58,426 nt of DNA from Paenibacillus dakarensis (GCF_001373415.1 NZ_CDSE01000039.1:1-58426), one strand, 5' to 3'. Numbered from the stretch's first letter, positions 17,385-27,001 are shown. Notes: generated by a model not told the origin, from the letters alone. Made by a program: numbers and translations.

Positions 17385-18785
17385 TTGAAAAGATTAGCTA
17401 TTGTGCTCGCCGCTGGGCAGGGCAAACGAATGAAATCAAAACTTTATAAAGTTCTTCACCCCGTCTGCGGGAAACCGATGGTGGGTCATGTATTGAAAAC
17501 TGTAGGTCAAGTAAACTGCGAGCGCAGTGTTGTCGTTGTTGGTCATGGAGCGGAAACCGTTCGTTCTTACCTTGGAGACGCTGCTGAATATGTGCTGCAG
17601 GCAGAGCAGCTTGGAACCGGCCATGCCGTGAAACAAGCAAAAGAGCTTCTGGGAGATGAACAGGGTTCTACGATTGTAATTTGCGGTGATACACCACTTG
17701 TCACTTCTGAGACACTGGAGGGACTGCTTGCGCTGCATGAGAATAACAAGGCGGCTGCGACCGTGCTTACTGCTCATATGGACAACCCTAAAGGCTATGG
17801 CCGGGTGATCCGGGATGAGGAAGGCAAGGTACTGCGCATTGTGGAGCAGAAGGATTGCAGTCCGGAAGAGGATGCTGTAAGTGAAATCAATACAGGGACA
17901 TACTGTTTTGATAATGCTAAATTGTTTGATGCGCTTGAGAAAGTAACAAACCATAATGCGCAGCAAGAATACTATTTGACGGATGTTATCGGGATCTTGA
18001 AAGAAGCTGGTGAGATTGTTATGGCCTACCAGACCGAGGATCCTGCTGAGTCAATTGGCGTCAATGACCGATTTGCCTTATCACAAGCTGAAGGTTATAT
18101 GCGCGAACGTATCACACGCCGCCATATGCTGAACGGGGTTACGATAATTGATCCTGCTTCAACCTATATTGGTGCAGATGTGACCATAGGCGCAGACACA
18201 ATCCTTTATCCGGGTACTATACTAAAAGGGAACACTGTTATCGGCAGCCAGTGCGAGATTGGACCAAACAGCGAGCTTGAAGATTCAGTCGTTGCAGATG
18301 GAGCGACTATAAAATACTCTGTTCTCAATCAGGCTGAAGTCGGAGCAGACTCAACGGTTGGCCCGTTTGCTTATTTGCGCCCAGGCGCTAAGCTAGGAGA
18401 GAAGGTTAAGGTTGGCGACTTCGTTGAAGTGAAAAACGCTACAATTGAAGACGGATCAAAGGTGTCCCATCTAAGTTATATCGGAGACGCTAAAGTGGGT
18501 AAGAACGTCAATGTCGGTTGCGGTGCAATAACTGTTAATTATGATGGTTATAATAAATCTGTCACCGAAATTGAGGATGATGCTTTTATCGGAAGCAATG
18601 TTAACTTAATTGCACCGGTTAAAGTAGGTAAAGGTGCGTTTATCGTAGCTGGTACCACCGTCACTCATTCTGTACCGGATAATGACCTGGCAATAGGAAG
18701 AGTACGGCAAGAGAACAAACCTGGATACGCCGAGAAAATCCGGGCACGCGCTATAGCGAAGAAGAACAGTAAGAAACAATCATAG
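17385..18785 (+). CDS. glmU: Bifunctional N-acetylglucosamine-1-phosphate uridyltransferase / glucosamine-1-phosphate acetyltransferase
   Basis: Makes UDP-GlcNAc for peptidoglycan and teichoic acids by acetylating GlcN-1-P and then adding UMP. The N-terminal pyrophosphorylase domain has LAAGQGKRMKSKL (residues 7-19) and CGDTPL; the C-terminal half is a left-handed beta helix of hexapeptide repeats with the acetyltransferase HLSYIGDAKVG and NYDGYNK segments. 466 residues. It starts at TTG after AGAGGAGGAGG. Confidence 0.96.
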   Translation: MKRLAIVLAAGQGKRMKSKLYKVLHPVCGKPMVGHVLKTVGQVNCERSVVVVGHGAETVRSYLGDAAEYVLQAEQLGTGHAVKQAKELLGDEQGSTIVICGDTPLVTSETLEGLLALHENNKAAATVLTAHMDNPKGYGRVIRDEEGKVLRIVEQKDCSPEEDAVSEINTGTYCFDNAKLFDALEKVTNHNAQQEYYLTDVIGILKEAGEIVMAYQTEDPAESIGVNDRFALSQAEGYMRERITRRHMLNGVTIIDPASTYIGADVTIGADTILYPGTILKGNTVIGSQCEIGPNSELEDSVVADGATIKYSVLNQAEVGADSTVGPFAYLRPGAKLGEKVKVGDFVEVKNATIEDGSKVSHLSYIGDAKVGKNVNVGCGAITVNYDGYNKSVTEIEDDAFIGSNVNLIAPVKVGKGAFIVAGTTVTHSVPDNDLAIGRVRQENKPGYAEKIRARAIAKKNSKKQS

Positions 18786-18860
18786 TTGCTGTCCTCTTAT
18801 TAGCCAAAAGCGGTGACGGGCAGCCTAATTCAATGAACCAGCACGGAGGGTTTCTATTTT

Positions 18861-19814
18861 ATGACTTATCTAGATTCTAAATTGAAAATTTTCACATGTA
18901 ATTCCAATCCGAAGCTAGCCCACCAAATTGCCGATTATATCGGTATCCCGATGGGGGAGTCCCACACAACCAGTTTCAGCGATGGTGAGATTCAAGTAAA
19001 ACTCTCTGAGAGCGTTCGTGGTTGTCATGTTTACATCGTTCAGTCCACATGCGCTCCGGTAAATGACAACCTGATGGAGCTTCTAGTTATGGTGGATGCG
19101 CTGAAGCGGGCTTCTGCAAAGAGCATCAATGTGGTTATCCCATACTATGGTTATGCTCGTCAGGACCGTAAGGCTCGTTCACGTGATCCGATTACAGCGA
19201 AGCTGGTTGCAAATCTCATTGAGAAGGCTGGTGCACATCGTGTGATCACGATGGATCTGCATGCGATGCAGATTCAGGGCTTCTTCGATATCCCTGTAGA
19301 TCATCTGCTAGGCGTACCGATCATTGCGCAGTACTTCCGTTCCAAGCAGATCGAGAATCCGGTTGTTGTGTCTCCTGACCACGGTGGTGTGGTTCGTGCA
19401 AGAAAACTGGCTGATTTCTTGAATGCTCCGCTTGCCATCATCGATAAACGGCGTCCGGAACCCAATGTAAGTGAAGTTATGAATATTATCGGAAATATCG
19501 AGGGCAAGACGGCTATTCTGATCGATGACATTATCGATACAGCCGGAACGATTGTTCTCGGTGCCAATGCTCTTATGGAAGGCGGCGTTAAAGAGGTTTA
19601 CGCTTGCTGTACACATCCTGTGCTTTCAGGTCCGGCGATGGAGAGATTGGAGAATTCTCCGCTTAAGGAAGTTGTCGTGACGGATACCATTCCAATTACA
19701 CATGATAATCCGAGCAGTAAGCTGACTGTATTGTCGGTTGCTCCACTCATGGGTGAAGCGATTATCCGTGTCCATGAAGAATTATCGATCAGCAAGCTGT
19801 TCGAGATTGAATAA
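18861..19814 (+). CDS. prs: Ribose-phosphate pyrophosphokinase
   Basis: Forms PRPP from ribose-5-phosphate and ATP, the precursor for purines, pyrimidines, NAD, His and Trp. Recognised by [17 protein letters not shown] (ATP loop), the [16 protein letters not shown] segment and the PRPP site [10 protein letters not shown]. 317 residues. It follows glmU after 75 bases, as in Bacillus. PRPP is used in this window by NadC and Hpt and sensed by PurR. Confidence 0.96.
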   Translation: MTYLDSKLKIFTCNSNPKLAHQIADYIGIPMGESHTTSFSDGEIQVKLSESVRGCHVYIVQSTCAPVNDNLMELLVMVDALKRASAKSINVVIPYYGYARQDRKARSRDPITAKLVANLIEKAGAHRVITMDLHAMQIQGFFDIPVDHLLGVPIIAQYFRSKQIENPVVVSPDHGGVVRARKLADFLNAPLAIIDKRRPEPNVSEVMNIIGNIEGKTAILIDDIIDTAGTIVLGANALMEGGVKEVYACCTHPVLSGPAMERLENSPLKEVVVTDTIPITHDNPSSKLTVLSVAPLMGEAIIRVHEELSISKLFEIE

Positions 19815-19816
19815 TA

Positions 19817-19889
19817 CCTGCTATACCTTTCAGGGTTACGTTTCCTAAGACAGGAAATGTAACCCTTATCGGCTATAGCGGGGGTTTTT
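19817..19889 (+). terminator. Composite terminator after prs
   Basis: A long stem (AGGGTTACGTTTCCT with AGGAAATGTAACCCT, one mismatch) is enclosed by CTGCTATA/TATAGCGG and followed by five T. It also separates prs from the reverse-strand gene. Confidence 0.7.
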
Positions 19890-19943
19890 GTGCAGCTGAA
19901 CTTAAACCCGGGAAATCGGTTACAATACTATACGTGCAGGCAA

Positions 19944-20144
19944 TCAGTATCCTGGACGTGAGATGAAGATACAGGAGTTCCTGTTATACAGGGTCCCTTC
20001 AATTTCAACAAAATGGGAGTCTACTGCGGTAATAAGACCAATATTAAGATGACATCCTTGCTCGTATACCTGCACCGGGATCGTGTGCTTCATGTGGTAT
20101 TGAAAATGGCTATGATGGGTTAGCCTTTGTTCATTATTTTTCAA
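19944..20144 (-). CDS. Small protein of unknown function on the reverse strand, in the position of ctc
   Basis: 66 residues, not recognised as a named family. The start is a TTG with a good AAGGTGG seven bases upstream on this strand, which argues for a real gene. The C-terminal half (VQVYEQGCHLNIGLI to the end SRPGY) looks like a compact beta-rich fold with a single cysteine. The N-terminus is rich in His and Gln. No signal peptide or membrane segment. In Bacillus this site holds ctc (a general stress L25-type protein) on the other strand; this gene is unrelated to it. Confidence 0.55.
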   Translation of the reverse strand: MKNNEQRLTHHSHFQYHMKHTIPVQVYEQGCHLNIGLITAVDSHFVEIEGTLYNRNSCIFISRPGY

Positions 20145-20253
20145 TGCCAGTCCACCTTCTTACTGTAAAGGGTATGGAATAGGGTTATTGTTCATATTGT
20201 ACTCAGAAAGTTATAAAGAAGGAAGTATAAATAGAGAAAGGAATCACGCCGAA

Positions 20254-20817
20254 ATGAAATGGATTGTCGGATTGGGTAACCCAGGTCCAGCTTATGAAAA
20301 AACTCGCCATAATGTTGGTTTTATGGCGCTTGATGCGCTTTCTGAGCGTCATGGGATGAAATTTACAAATCATAAGTCGAAATCAATGATAGCTGAAGGC
20401 TTCATTGGGGGTAAGAAGACAGTACTGATCAAACCCATGACCTTTATGAATCTATCGGGTGAAGCTGTACGGGCTTTTATGGATTACTATAAGGCTGATT
20501 TGGAAGATATGATTGTCGTATATGATGATTTGGATACGGCAGTAGGAAAGGTAAGACTTAGATATCAAGGCAGCGCCGGCGGACATAACGGGATTAAGTC
20601 CATTATTCAGCACACGGGAACCCAGTCGTTTAACCGGGTAAGAATGGGGATTTCCAGACCAGAGCCGGGGCATGCAGTCGTGGATTATGTTCTCGGCGTT
20701 TTTCCGAAACGTGAACAGGAACAACTAAAAGAAATGATCGAAACAACCTGCGATGCGTTAGAATATAGTCTGGATCATACTTTTGAACAAACGATGGCGA
20801 AATTTAACGGAGCATAG
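20254..20817 (+). CDS. pth: Peptidyl-tRNA hydrolase
   Basis: Releases tRNA from peptidyl-tRNA dropped by ribosomes. The start is the ATG at 20254 after AAAGGA, giving MKWIVGLGNPGPAYEKTRHN with the catalytic His near residue 20; an upstream frame extension is non-homologous. Other marks: KPMTFMNLSGEAV, the catalytic Asp in DDLDTAVGKVRLR and GGHNGIKSI. 187 residues. Known as spoVC in Bacillus because of a sporulation phenotype. Confidence 0.96.
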   Translation: MKWIVGLGNPGPAYEKTRHNVGFMALDALSERHGMKFTNHKSKSMIAEGFIGGKKTVLIKPMTFMNLSGEAVRAFMDYYKADLEDMIVVYDDLDTAVGKVRLRYQGSAGGHNGIKSIIQHTGTQSFNRVRMGISRPEPGHAVVDYVLGVFPKREQEQLKEMIETTCDALEYSLDHTFEQTMAKFNGA

Positions 20818-20856
20818 CCAGACGGTTCAAGTTGTGGTCTGAAAGACTTCTAAGCC

Positions 20857-20866
20857 GGGCATACTG
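20857..20866 (+). promoter_or_regulatory. Candidate forespore (sigma-F type) -10 element before fin
   Basis: GGGCATACTG fits the sigma-F -10 pattern GGnnAnAHTR. The -35 region is a poor match. fin is sigma-F-dependent in B. subtilis. Confidence 0.45.
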
Positions 20867-20896
20867 AAGGTATAAACGACCTTCAGGAGGCATATG

Positions 20897-21127
20897 ATGG
20901 CGATAAACTACATTTGCAGACACTGTCTTACCTTTCAAGGCAGAATTGAATCCCGGGATATCTCCGAATCGCAGCTTGGATTCGATTCCTTGACCGCCGA
21001 GGAGCGCAAGGATATAATAGCGTATGATTTTAACGGGGAAGTTACTGTACGGATCACGTGCGATCATTGCAAGGAAGCACTGGAAATGCATCCGGAGCTC
21101 AGTCTTTTGGCGAGTCCTCTGCAGTAA
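20897..21127 (+). CDS. fin: Anti-sigma-F factor Fin (YabK)
   Basis: Fin is made in the forespore and binds RNA polymerase to help the switch from sigma-F to sigma-G. The 76-residue product begins MAINYICRHC and has the second CxxC (CDHC) near residue 57, a zinc-ribbon pattern like Fin, with LGFDSLTAEERKDII in between. The ATG at 20897 is favoured over the one three bases earlier because it is six bases from AGGAGG. It lies between pth and mfd as in Bacillus. An eight-base inverted repeat sits in its leader. Confidence 0.88.
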   Translation: MAINYICRHCLTFQGRIESRDISESQLGFDSLTAEERKDIIAYDFNGEVTVRITCDHCKEALEMHPELSLLASPLQ

Positions 21128-21202
21128 CAGAACTGCTTTACAATGCGTATCATGTTGTAACGTTAGATGGACAAGAACGCGGCTCACGAAAGGCCGCGAT
21201 TT

Positions 21203-21232
21203 AGCCTTGGCAGCTTGCTGAGGCTTCTTTTC
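21203..21232 (+). terminator. Terminator between fin and mfd
   Basis: AGCCT pairs with AGGCT and CAGC with GCTG inside it, followed by TTCTTTT. Confidence 0.6.
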
Positions 21233-21286
21233 GATTACACATTTTTGATAATAAATTTATTCGTTCGCATAAGAGAGGTGCCCCTT

Positions 21287-24200
21287 TTGTTACAAGCACT
21301 TATTGATGTCTTTTCGGAAGATTCGGATTTTAAGTCTATTGCGGCCGGTACATCGGCAGGTATGAAAGAGCAGCTTATTTCAGGTTTATCCGGTTCATCC
21401 AGACAGGTCATGATGGCTGCCCTATTTAAGAACCAAGAACGTCCAATGCTCGTCATTACCCATAATATGTTCTCAGCACAGAAAATTGCTGACGACCTTC
21501 AGGAGATTTTATCGCCTGACCAGGTGCTGCTGTACCCGGCCAACGAGCTGGTAGCAGCGGAATCAGCAGTATCCAGCCCAGAGGCTCTAGCTCAGCGGAT
21601 TGATGTAATGCATCGCTGTGCACGCGGCTTCCGGGGTATTGTCGTGGCTCCATTTTCCGGTGTGCGTCGCCTGCTGCCTGCCCCTGAAATCATGGCAGAA
21701 GCCCGGATTACATTGAACGATGGGGGAACGCTTACACTTGACTCATTCCTGAATCAGATGATTGAGATGGGATATGAGCGTGTCGAGCGAGTAGAGAGCC
21801 GCGGTGAGATGAGTGTCCGCGGAGGAATTATTGATTTCTATCCGATGACAACGGACTATGCCTACCGTTTGGAGCTGTTTGACGAGGATATTGATTCAAT
21901 TCGTACTTTTGATCCTTCGGATCAGCGCTCTATTGATAAAGTGAAAGAAGTGGTTATTACCCCGTGCAAAGAAATTATTGCGGATGCGGAGCGGCTTAGC
22001 CGTGCCGCAGGCACGATCGCTAGAATGCTGGATGCCCAGCTGGAAAGAATGACCGACCGACAAGCAAAGCTTCACCTGCGCGAGGAAATAAACCGCGAGA
22101 TCGAAATGCTGCGTGAGCGTGTGTATTTCCCTGAGATGTATAAATATATCTCATTGCTATATCCGGAGAAGACACATTTATATGATTATATGCCAGAGGA
22201 TACGGTGCTTGTTCTGGATGAGCCGTCCCGCCTGCTTGAAACAGGGAAGCAGCTGGAGCGCGACGAAGCGGAATGGAATCTTCATTTGATGCAGCACGGC
22301 AAGTCTTTACCAGACCTGGATTTATCAATGGGTAGCGATGAAGTGATCTACCAGCATCGGTTCCAGACACTGCTTATTTCCATGTTCCTGCGCCAGGTGC
22401 CAAGAATCCAGCCTCAGAATATCGTTAACTTTATTACCCGGGGAATGCAGGATTTCCACGGACAGATGAATGTACTGAAGGCGGAGATGGAGCGGTGGCA
22501 AAAAACAGGCGTTAAGGTCATGATGCTGGCCGGCGGGCCTGAACGTATGGACCGAATGAGAAGGGTCCTGCAGGATTATGGCATTAATGAGCCCATTATG
22601 CTTGAGGGAAGCCTTCAGAACGGCTTTGAAATCCCTTCGGTTCATACAGCTATCATCACTGAAGCTGAAATGTTCTCCCAGAAGCAGCGCAAAACACGTA
22701 AAACGAACAAAAATATGGATAACGCTGAACGAATCAAGAGCTATACCGAACTCAAGGTCGGCGATTATGTTGTCCATCGAAATCATGGTATTGGTAAGTA
22801 CCTGGGTATTGGAACACTCGAAATTAACGGCATTCACAAGGACTACATGCATATCCTCTATGCCGGAGGTGACAAGCTGTCCGTCCCTATCGAGCAGATC
22901 GATCTGATTCAGAAATATGTGGGGTCAGAGGACAAGGAGCCTAAAGTTTACAAGCTCGGAGGCAATGAATGGACACGGGTTAAGAATAAGGTGCGTTCCT
23001 CCGTCCAGGATATTGCTGATGACCTGATCAAGCTTTATGCTGAACGTCAGTCTGCGCCGGGCTACGGTTTTGAGAAGGATACATCAGAGCAGAAGGAATT
23101 TGAGGATCTGTTCCCATATGATGAAACACATGACCAGCTTCGGGCTATCGAAGAGATTAAGAAGGACATGGAGCAGAATCGTCCGATGGACCGACTGCTT
23201 TGTGGCGATGTAGGGTATGGTAAGACAGAGGTGGCTGTTCGAGCTGCCTTTAAGGCTGCAATTGAAGGCAAGCAGGTAGCTGTTCTGGTGCCTACAACCA
23301 TTCTGGCTCAACAGCATTACGAGACGTTCCGTGAGCGGTTCTCGAACTATCCAATCAATATTGAGGTACTCAGCCGGTTCCGCAGTCGCAAGGAGCAGAA
23401 TGAGACAATTAAGAAGGTCAAGCAGGGGACCGTTGATATTTTGATCGGAACGCATCGTCTTTTGTCACAGGATCTGGTGTTTAAAGACTTGGGACTGCTT
23501 ATTGTCGATGAGGAGCAGCGTTTTGGCGTGACCCATAAGGAGAAGCTTAAGCGGCTCAAGACGAACGTGGATGTGCTGACGCTGACGGCTACTCCGATCC
23601 CGCGGACACTTCATATGTCTATGCTGGGTGTCCGGGATTTGTCGGTTATTGAGACGCCGCCGGAAAACCGCTTCCCGGTGCAGACCTATGTCGTTGAGCA
23701 CAGCCAGACACTCGTCAGAGAGGCGATCGAACGGGAGCTCGCCCGCGGTGGACAGGTATATTATCTATACAACCGGGTGCAGGGGATCCAGGAGATGGCT
23801 GCCCAAATTTCGATGCTGGTCCCTGAGGCCAAAGTTGGGGTTGGGCATGGTCAAATGTCTGAATCGGAATTAGAGAAGACAATTCTTGACTTCCTGGACG
23901 GCGAATACGATGTGCTTGTAAGCACCAGTATTATCGAGACAGGTGTGGATATTCCGAATGTGAATACATTGATTGTGCATGATGCGGACAAAATGGGATT
24001 ATCCCAGTTGTATCAATTGCGCGGCCGTGTGGGTCGTTCCAACCGGATCGCATACGCCTACTTTACGTACCAGCGTGACAAGGTGCTGACCGAAGTGGCA
24101 GAGAAACGCCTTCAGTCGATCAAGGAATTCACAGAGCTTGGCTCTGGCTTTAAAATCGCTATGCGCGACTTGTCCATTCGCGGAGCAGGTAACCTGCTTG

Positions 24201-24814
24201 GCGCGGAACAGCACGGATTCATTGCATCCGTCGGATTCGACCTGTACTCTCAGATGCTGGCTGAGGAAATACAGAAGCGTAAAGTAAGCATGCTTGGTGA
24301 GCCGGTCATTCCATCAGAACACTGGAATACTTCAATCGATCTCGGGATTGATGCTTATTTGCCTTCGGATTACATTTATGACAGCATTCAAAAGATCGAA
24401 ATATATAAAAAGGTGGCCGTTGTATCCTCCTTTGATGAAGCGGCTGAGCTGGAGGATGAATTGCTTGACCGGTTTGGTGAACTCCCTCAAGCTGTACAGA
24501 ATCTGCTGGCGGTTTCCAGACTCAAAGTGTATGGACGCATGTATGGAATCGATTCAATTACGCAGCGTGGAGACGATATCCTTTTGCAGTTCTACGAAGG
24601 ACAGGATAAAGCTGTAAATACGGCCCAACTTGCCGAAATTGGAAATCTATTTGAAAGACGTGTACAATTTGAACAGGGCCCTCACATGCAGATCCGCCTC
24701 AAGGGTAAGGGATTATCGGATCAACAGCTGCTCGAGCTGTTAGAGAGATTTTTGGATGCCGCCAGAGAGCCATTCAACCGGAAGGGAGATTTACAGAATG
24801 CCGTCAAGAAATAA
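21287..24814 (+). CDS. mfd: Transcription-repair coupling factor
   Basis: Removes RNA polymerase stalled at DNA damage and recruits UvrA. 1175 residues with the full domain set: UvrB-like N-terminal region, an RNA-polymerase-interacting domain around YVVHRNHGIGKYLGIG, the RecG-like motor with Walker A GDVGYGKTE, DEEQ box and TATPIPRTLHMS, and the TRCF C-terminal domain. The TTG at 21287, eight bases after AGAGAGG, gives the family start MLQALIDVFSED; the longer frame reaches into a terminator and was rejected. Its 3' end overlaps the prsA start by 17 bases. Confidence 0.96.
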   Translation: MLQALIDVFSEDSDFKSIAAGTSAGMKEQLISGLSGSSRQVMMAALFKNQERPMLVITHNMFSAQKIADDLQEILSPDQVLLYPANELVAAESAVSSPEALAQRIDVMHRCARGFRGIVVAPFSGVRRLLPAPEIMAEARITLNDGGTLTLDSFLNQMIEMGYERVERVESRGEMSVRGGIIDFYPMTTDYAYRLELFDEDIDSIRTFDPSDQRSIDKVKEVVITPCKEIIADAERLSRAAGTIARMLDAQLERMTDRQAKLHLREEINREIEMLRERVYFPEMYKYISLLYPEKTHLYDYMPEDTVLVLDEPSRLLETGKQLERDEAEWNLHLMQHGKSLPDLDLSMGSDEVIYQHRFQTLLISMFLRQVPRIQPQNIVNFITRGMQDFHGQMNVLKAEMERWQKTGVKVMMLAGGPERMDRMRRVLQDYGINEPIMLEGSLQNGFEIPSVHTAIITEAEMFSQKQRKTRKTNKNMDNAERIKSYTELKVGDYVVHRNHGIGKYLGIGTLEINGIHKDYMHILYAGGDKLSVPIEQIDLIQKYVGSEDKEPKVYKLGGNEWTRVKNKVRSSVQDIADDLIKLYAERQSAPGYGFEKDTSEQKEFEDLFPYDETHDQLRAIEEIKKDMEQNRPMDRLLCGDVGYGKTEVAVRAAFKAAIEGKQVAVLVPTTILAQQHYETFRERFSNYPINIEVLSRFRSRKEQNETIKKVKQGTVDILIGTHRLLSQDLVFKDLGLLIVDEEQRFGVTHKEKLKRLKTNVDVLTLTATPIPRTLHMSMLGVRDLSVIETPPENRFPVQTYVVEHSQTLVREAIERELARGGQVYYLYNRVQGIQEMAAQISMLVPEAKVGVGHGQMSESELEKTILDFLDGEYDVLVSTSIIETGVDIPNVNTLIVHDADKMGLSQLYQLRGRVGRSNRIAYAYFTYQRDKVLTEVAEKRLQSIKEFTELGSGFKIAMRDLSIRGAGNLLGAEQHGFIASVGFDLYSQMLAEEIQKRKVSMLGEPVIPSEHWNTSIDLGIDAYLPSDYIYDSIQKIEIYKKVAVVSSFDEAAELEDELLDRFGELPQAVQNLLAVSRLKVYGRMYGIDSITQRGDDILLQFYEGQDKAVNTAQLAEIGNLFERRVQFEQGPHMQIRLKGKGLSDQQLLELLERFLDAAREPFNRKGDLQNAVKK

Positions 24815-25847
24815 GAAGGCGTGGAAAACGTTTATCGTTTCACTCACTGCTGTTATGTCAATGTCGGTGCTTGCTGCTTGCGGCAACGACAGTAAAGATA
24901 CTGCACAACCACAGGATAATAGCAAAGTTGTAGTGAAGTACAAGGGTGGAGAAATTACGGAGAAGGAGTTCGAACTGGAACAGAATATGATGCGGTTCAT
25001 TTCTCCGGAATCTGCTCAGCTCCTGACAATGGACCCATTCAAAGAATATTTGGCCAAGCAGGGAGTAACCTATGAGTATCTCTATGCCAACGCCAGTGAA
25101 GATGCCAAGAAAGCTGCCAAAACTCAAGCCGACGATCTTGTCAAAAAGAATAAGGACGCTATGGGTGAGGAGCAGTTTAAAAAAGCCTTGGAAGAGCAGA
25201 AGCTGACAGAGCAGGATTTCAGCAACTATATGCTCAAAATTCTCACTGTCATGGAAGACCAGAAGAACAAGGTGACGGAAGACGAGATCAAGAAGCAGTT
25301 CGAGAGCGATAAAGAAGGCTACACGATCATTAGCGTCCGGCATGTACTGATCGGCTTCAAAGACGCGGAAGGCAATGAGCGTAAAAAGGAAGATGCTTTA
25401 AAACTCGCAAATGAGGTTAAATCTAAGTTGGAAAAAGGCGAGGATTTTGCCAAAGTTGCTAAAGAGTACTCCGAAGACCCGGGCTCTAAGGACAATGGTG
25501 GCCTCTATGAGAACAAGGAAGCCCGTACCTGGGTGCCTCAGTTCAAAGAGAAGGCACTGACGCTCCCTCTGAACAAGATCAGCGATCCTGTTGAGACGGA
25601 TTACGGTTACCATATCATGAAGGTTGAAAGCCGTAAGGAAGTTACCTTCGACACACTTAGTGACATTCAGAAGGATACTATTCATGCCGACCTGGCTTCT
25701 GCTAAAGTCGATAATTTCATGAAGAACGAGCTAAATGATCTGATTGAAAAAATGGACCTTCCAAAGAGTGAAGCTTCTGGCGAATCTAAAGGTTCAACAG
25801 ATGAAGGAACGAAAGACAGCGAGAAATCCGAAAAGTCCGGTAAATAA
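24798..25847 (+). CDS. prsA: PrsA-like lipoprotein foldase (PpiC-type peptidyl-prolyl isomerase)
   Basis: Lipid-anchored extracellular chaperone and prolyl isomerase that aids folding of secreted proteins. A signal peptide ends in the lipobox LAAC (Cys28). A SurA/PrsA-type N-terminal region follows, with a parvulin domain at residues ~178-285 (VRHVLIGFK to YGYHIMKVE) and a Ser/Lys/Glu-rich tail. The ATG at 24798 follows GGAAGGGAG inside the end of mfd, so the pair is coupled. B. subtilis prsA is elsewhere in the genome; here the gene sits between mfd and spoVT. Confidence 0.9.
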   Translation: MPSRNKKAWKTFIVSLTAVMSMSVLAACGNDSKDTAQPQDNSKVVVKYKGGEITEKEFELEQNMMRFISPESAQLLTMDPFKEYLAKQGVTYEYLYANASEDAKKAAKTQADDLVKKNKDAMGEEQFKKALEEQKLTEQDFSNYMLKILTVMEDQKNKVTEDEIKKQFESDKEGYTIISVRHVLIGFKDAEGNERKKEDALKLANEVKSKLEKGEDFAKVAKEYSEDPGSKDNGGLYENKEARTWVPQFKEKALTLPLNKISDPVETDYGYHIMKVESRKEVTFDTLSDIQKDTIHADLASAKVDNFMKNELNDLIEKMDLPKSEASGESKGSTDEGTKDSEKSEKSGK

Positions 25848-26052
25848 AAATCGGCTAAGCTCGGCAAGGACAGCAGTCTCAAAATCGCAATTTTCACAGT
25901 ACAGTCCATCTACCAAGTCACAGTCATCCGTTGAAACTAAATCGCGCAGATGAGATTCGGTTTCCTGCCGACCAATATTTTTGCAGTCTAACCTTATTTT
26001 ACATTTAATGGGTTAAGCTACGCTTATTAGGTTGTCATAGGAAGTCGGACGG

Positions 26053-26085
26053 TCCATAGCGCAAAAACTGCGTTATGGATTTTTC
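26053..26085 (+). terminator. Terminator after prsA
   Basis: An 11-pair stem (TCCATAGCGCA with TGCGTTATGGA, one G-T) and five T. The 205 bases between the prsA stop and this hairpin hold no recognisable gene. Confidence 0.85.
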
Positions 26086-26148
26086 TGCTCTGACCTTTTT
26101 GGTTCAAATAGGAAATAATTTTTTTGCAACTAATATCGGGTCAGGCAT

Positions 26149-26178
26149 GTATAAGGATATGGGAAAGGATGAATACTA
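26149..26178 (+). promoter_or_regulatory. Possible sigma-G promoter of spoVT
   Basis: GTATA and AATACTA with an 18-base spacer resemble a forespore promoter. spoVT is sigma-G-dependent in B. subtilis. The rest of the gap up to spoVT shows nothing else. Confidence 0.4.
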
Positions 26179-26271
26179 TGGTCAGACATTACACTTTATA
26201 CCTGGGGACATCCTCTTCTTGTATCGAACAGTAGTTGAAAAATCTTCTTAAGAAAGTGGGGCAACATGAAA

Positions 26272-26814
26272 ATGAAAGCTACTGGAATTGTCCGCCGAAT
26301 TGATGACCTCGGGCGCGTGGTCATCCCAAAAGAAATTAGACGCACATTGAGAATCCGTGAAGGAGATCCACTTGAGATTTTTGTTGATCGGGATGGGGAA
26401 GTTATTTTGAAGAAGTACTCCCCGATCGGTGAATTGGGTGACTTCGCGAAGGAATATGCTGAATCGCTTTATGAAGGTACAGGCCATATTACGATCATTT
26501 CTGACCGCGATACATTTATCGCAGTAGCAGGAGGCTCCAAGAAGGAATACTTGGACAAGCCGATCGGTAATTTGTTGGAAAACTGCATGGAGAACCGCAA
26601 GACTGTACTTGAAACTAACACAGGCACATACGAAATCAGTAAAGATAATCCAGAGGAATTCTCAAGCTTTGTAGCAGCTCCGATCGTTACAGGCGGAGAC
26701 CCAATCGGCTGCGTTCTGCTGTTGAACAAAGACGATTCGGTGTCTATGGGTGAGCTGGAAACGAAGATGGCTGAAACAGCTGCTGCGTTCCTCGGCAAGC
26801 AAATGGAGCAATAA
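26272..26814 (+). CDS. spoVT: Stage V sporulation regulator SpoVT
   Basis: AbrB-family regulator of late forespore genes. The N-terminal swapped-hairpin DNA-binding domain (KATGIVRRIDDLGRVVIP) is followed by a GAF-like domain. The ATG at 26272 gives the family start MKATG; an ATG two codons earlier, closer to GTGGGG, is also possible. 180 residues. The window thus encodes two proteins with the same DNA-binding fold, AbrB and SpoVT, at opposite ends of the sporulation programme. Confidence 0.95.
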   Translation: MKATGIVRRIDDLGRVVIPKEIRRTLRIREGDPLEIFVDRDGEVILKKYSPIGELGDFAKEYAESLYEGTGHITIISDRDTFIAVAGGSKKEYLDKPIGNLLENCMENRKTVLETNTGTYEISKDNPEEFSSFVAAPIVTGGDPIGCVLLLNKDDSVSMGELETKMAETAAAFLGKQMEQ

Positions 26815-26850
26815 GATCCTCAAGGCTCCTTCCTGATTAAAGGATAATAG

Positions 26851-26900
26851 ACTCCCTCTGATCATCGAACCGAACCGGTTCGGGGCAGACGGGAGTTTTT
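26851..26900 (+). terminator. Terminator after spoVT
   Basis: Outer stem ACTCCC(T)CTG with CAGAC-GGGAGT, and an inner perfect CGAACCG/CGGTTCG stem, followed by five T. Confidence 0.85.
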
Positions 26901-27001
26901 CTGTTATAAGACTCAAGTTTTGAGTCTGTGTTCTTGTTGCGGTTATAATGGAGTATCAAAAGCTCTGTTATACGGGCATAGCAAGGGAATGGACACTGAG
27001 G

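Noticed and set aside
21167..21286. A longer N-terminus for mfd
   Set aside because: The extra region contains a terminator hairpin and a hydrophobic stretch foreign to Mfd; the TTG at 21287 has a good ribosome site.
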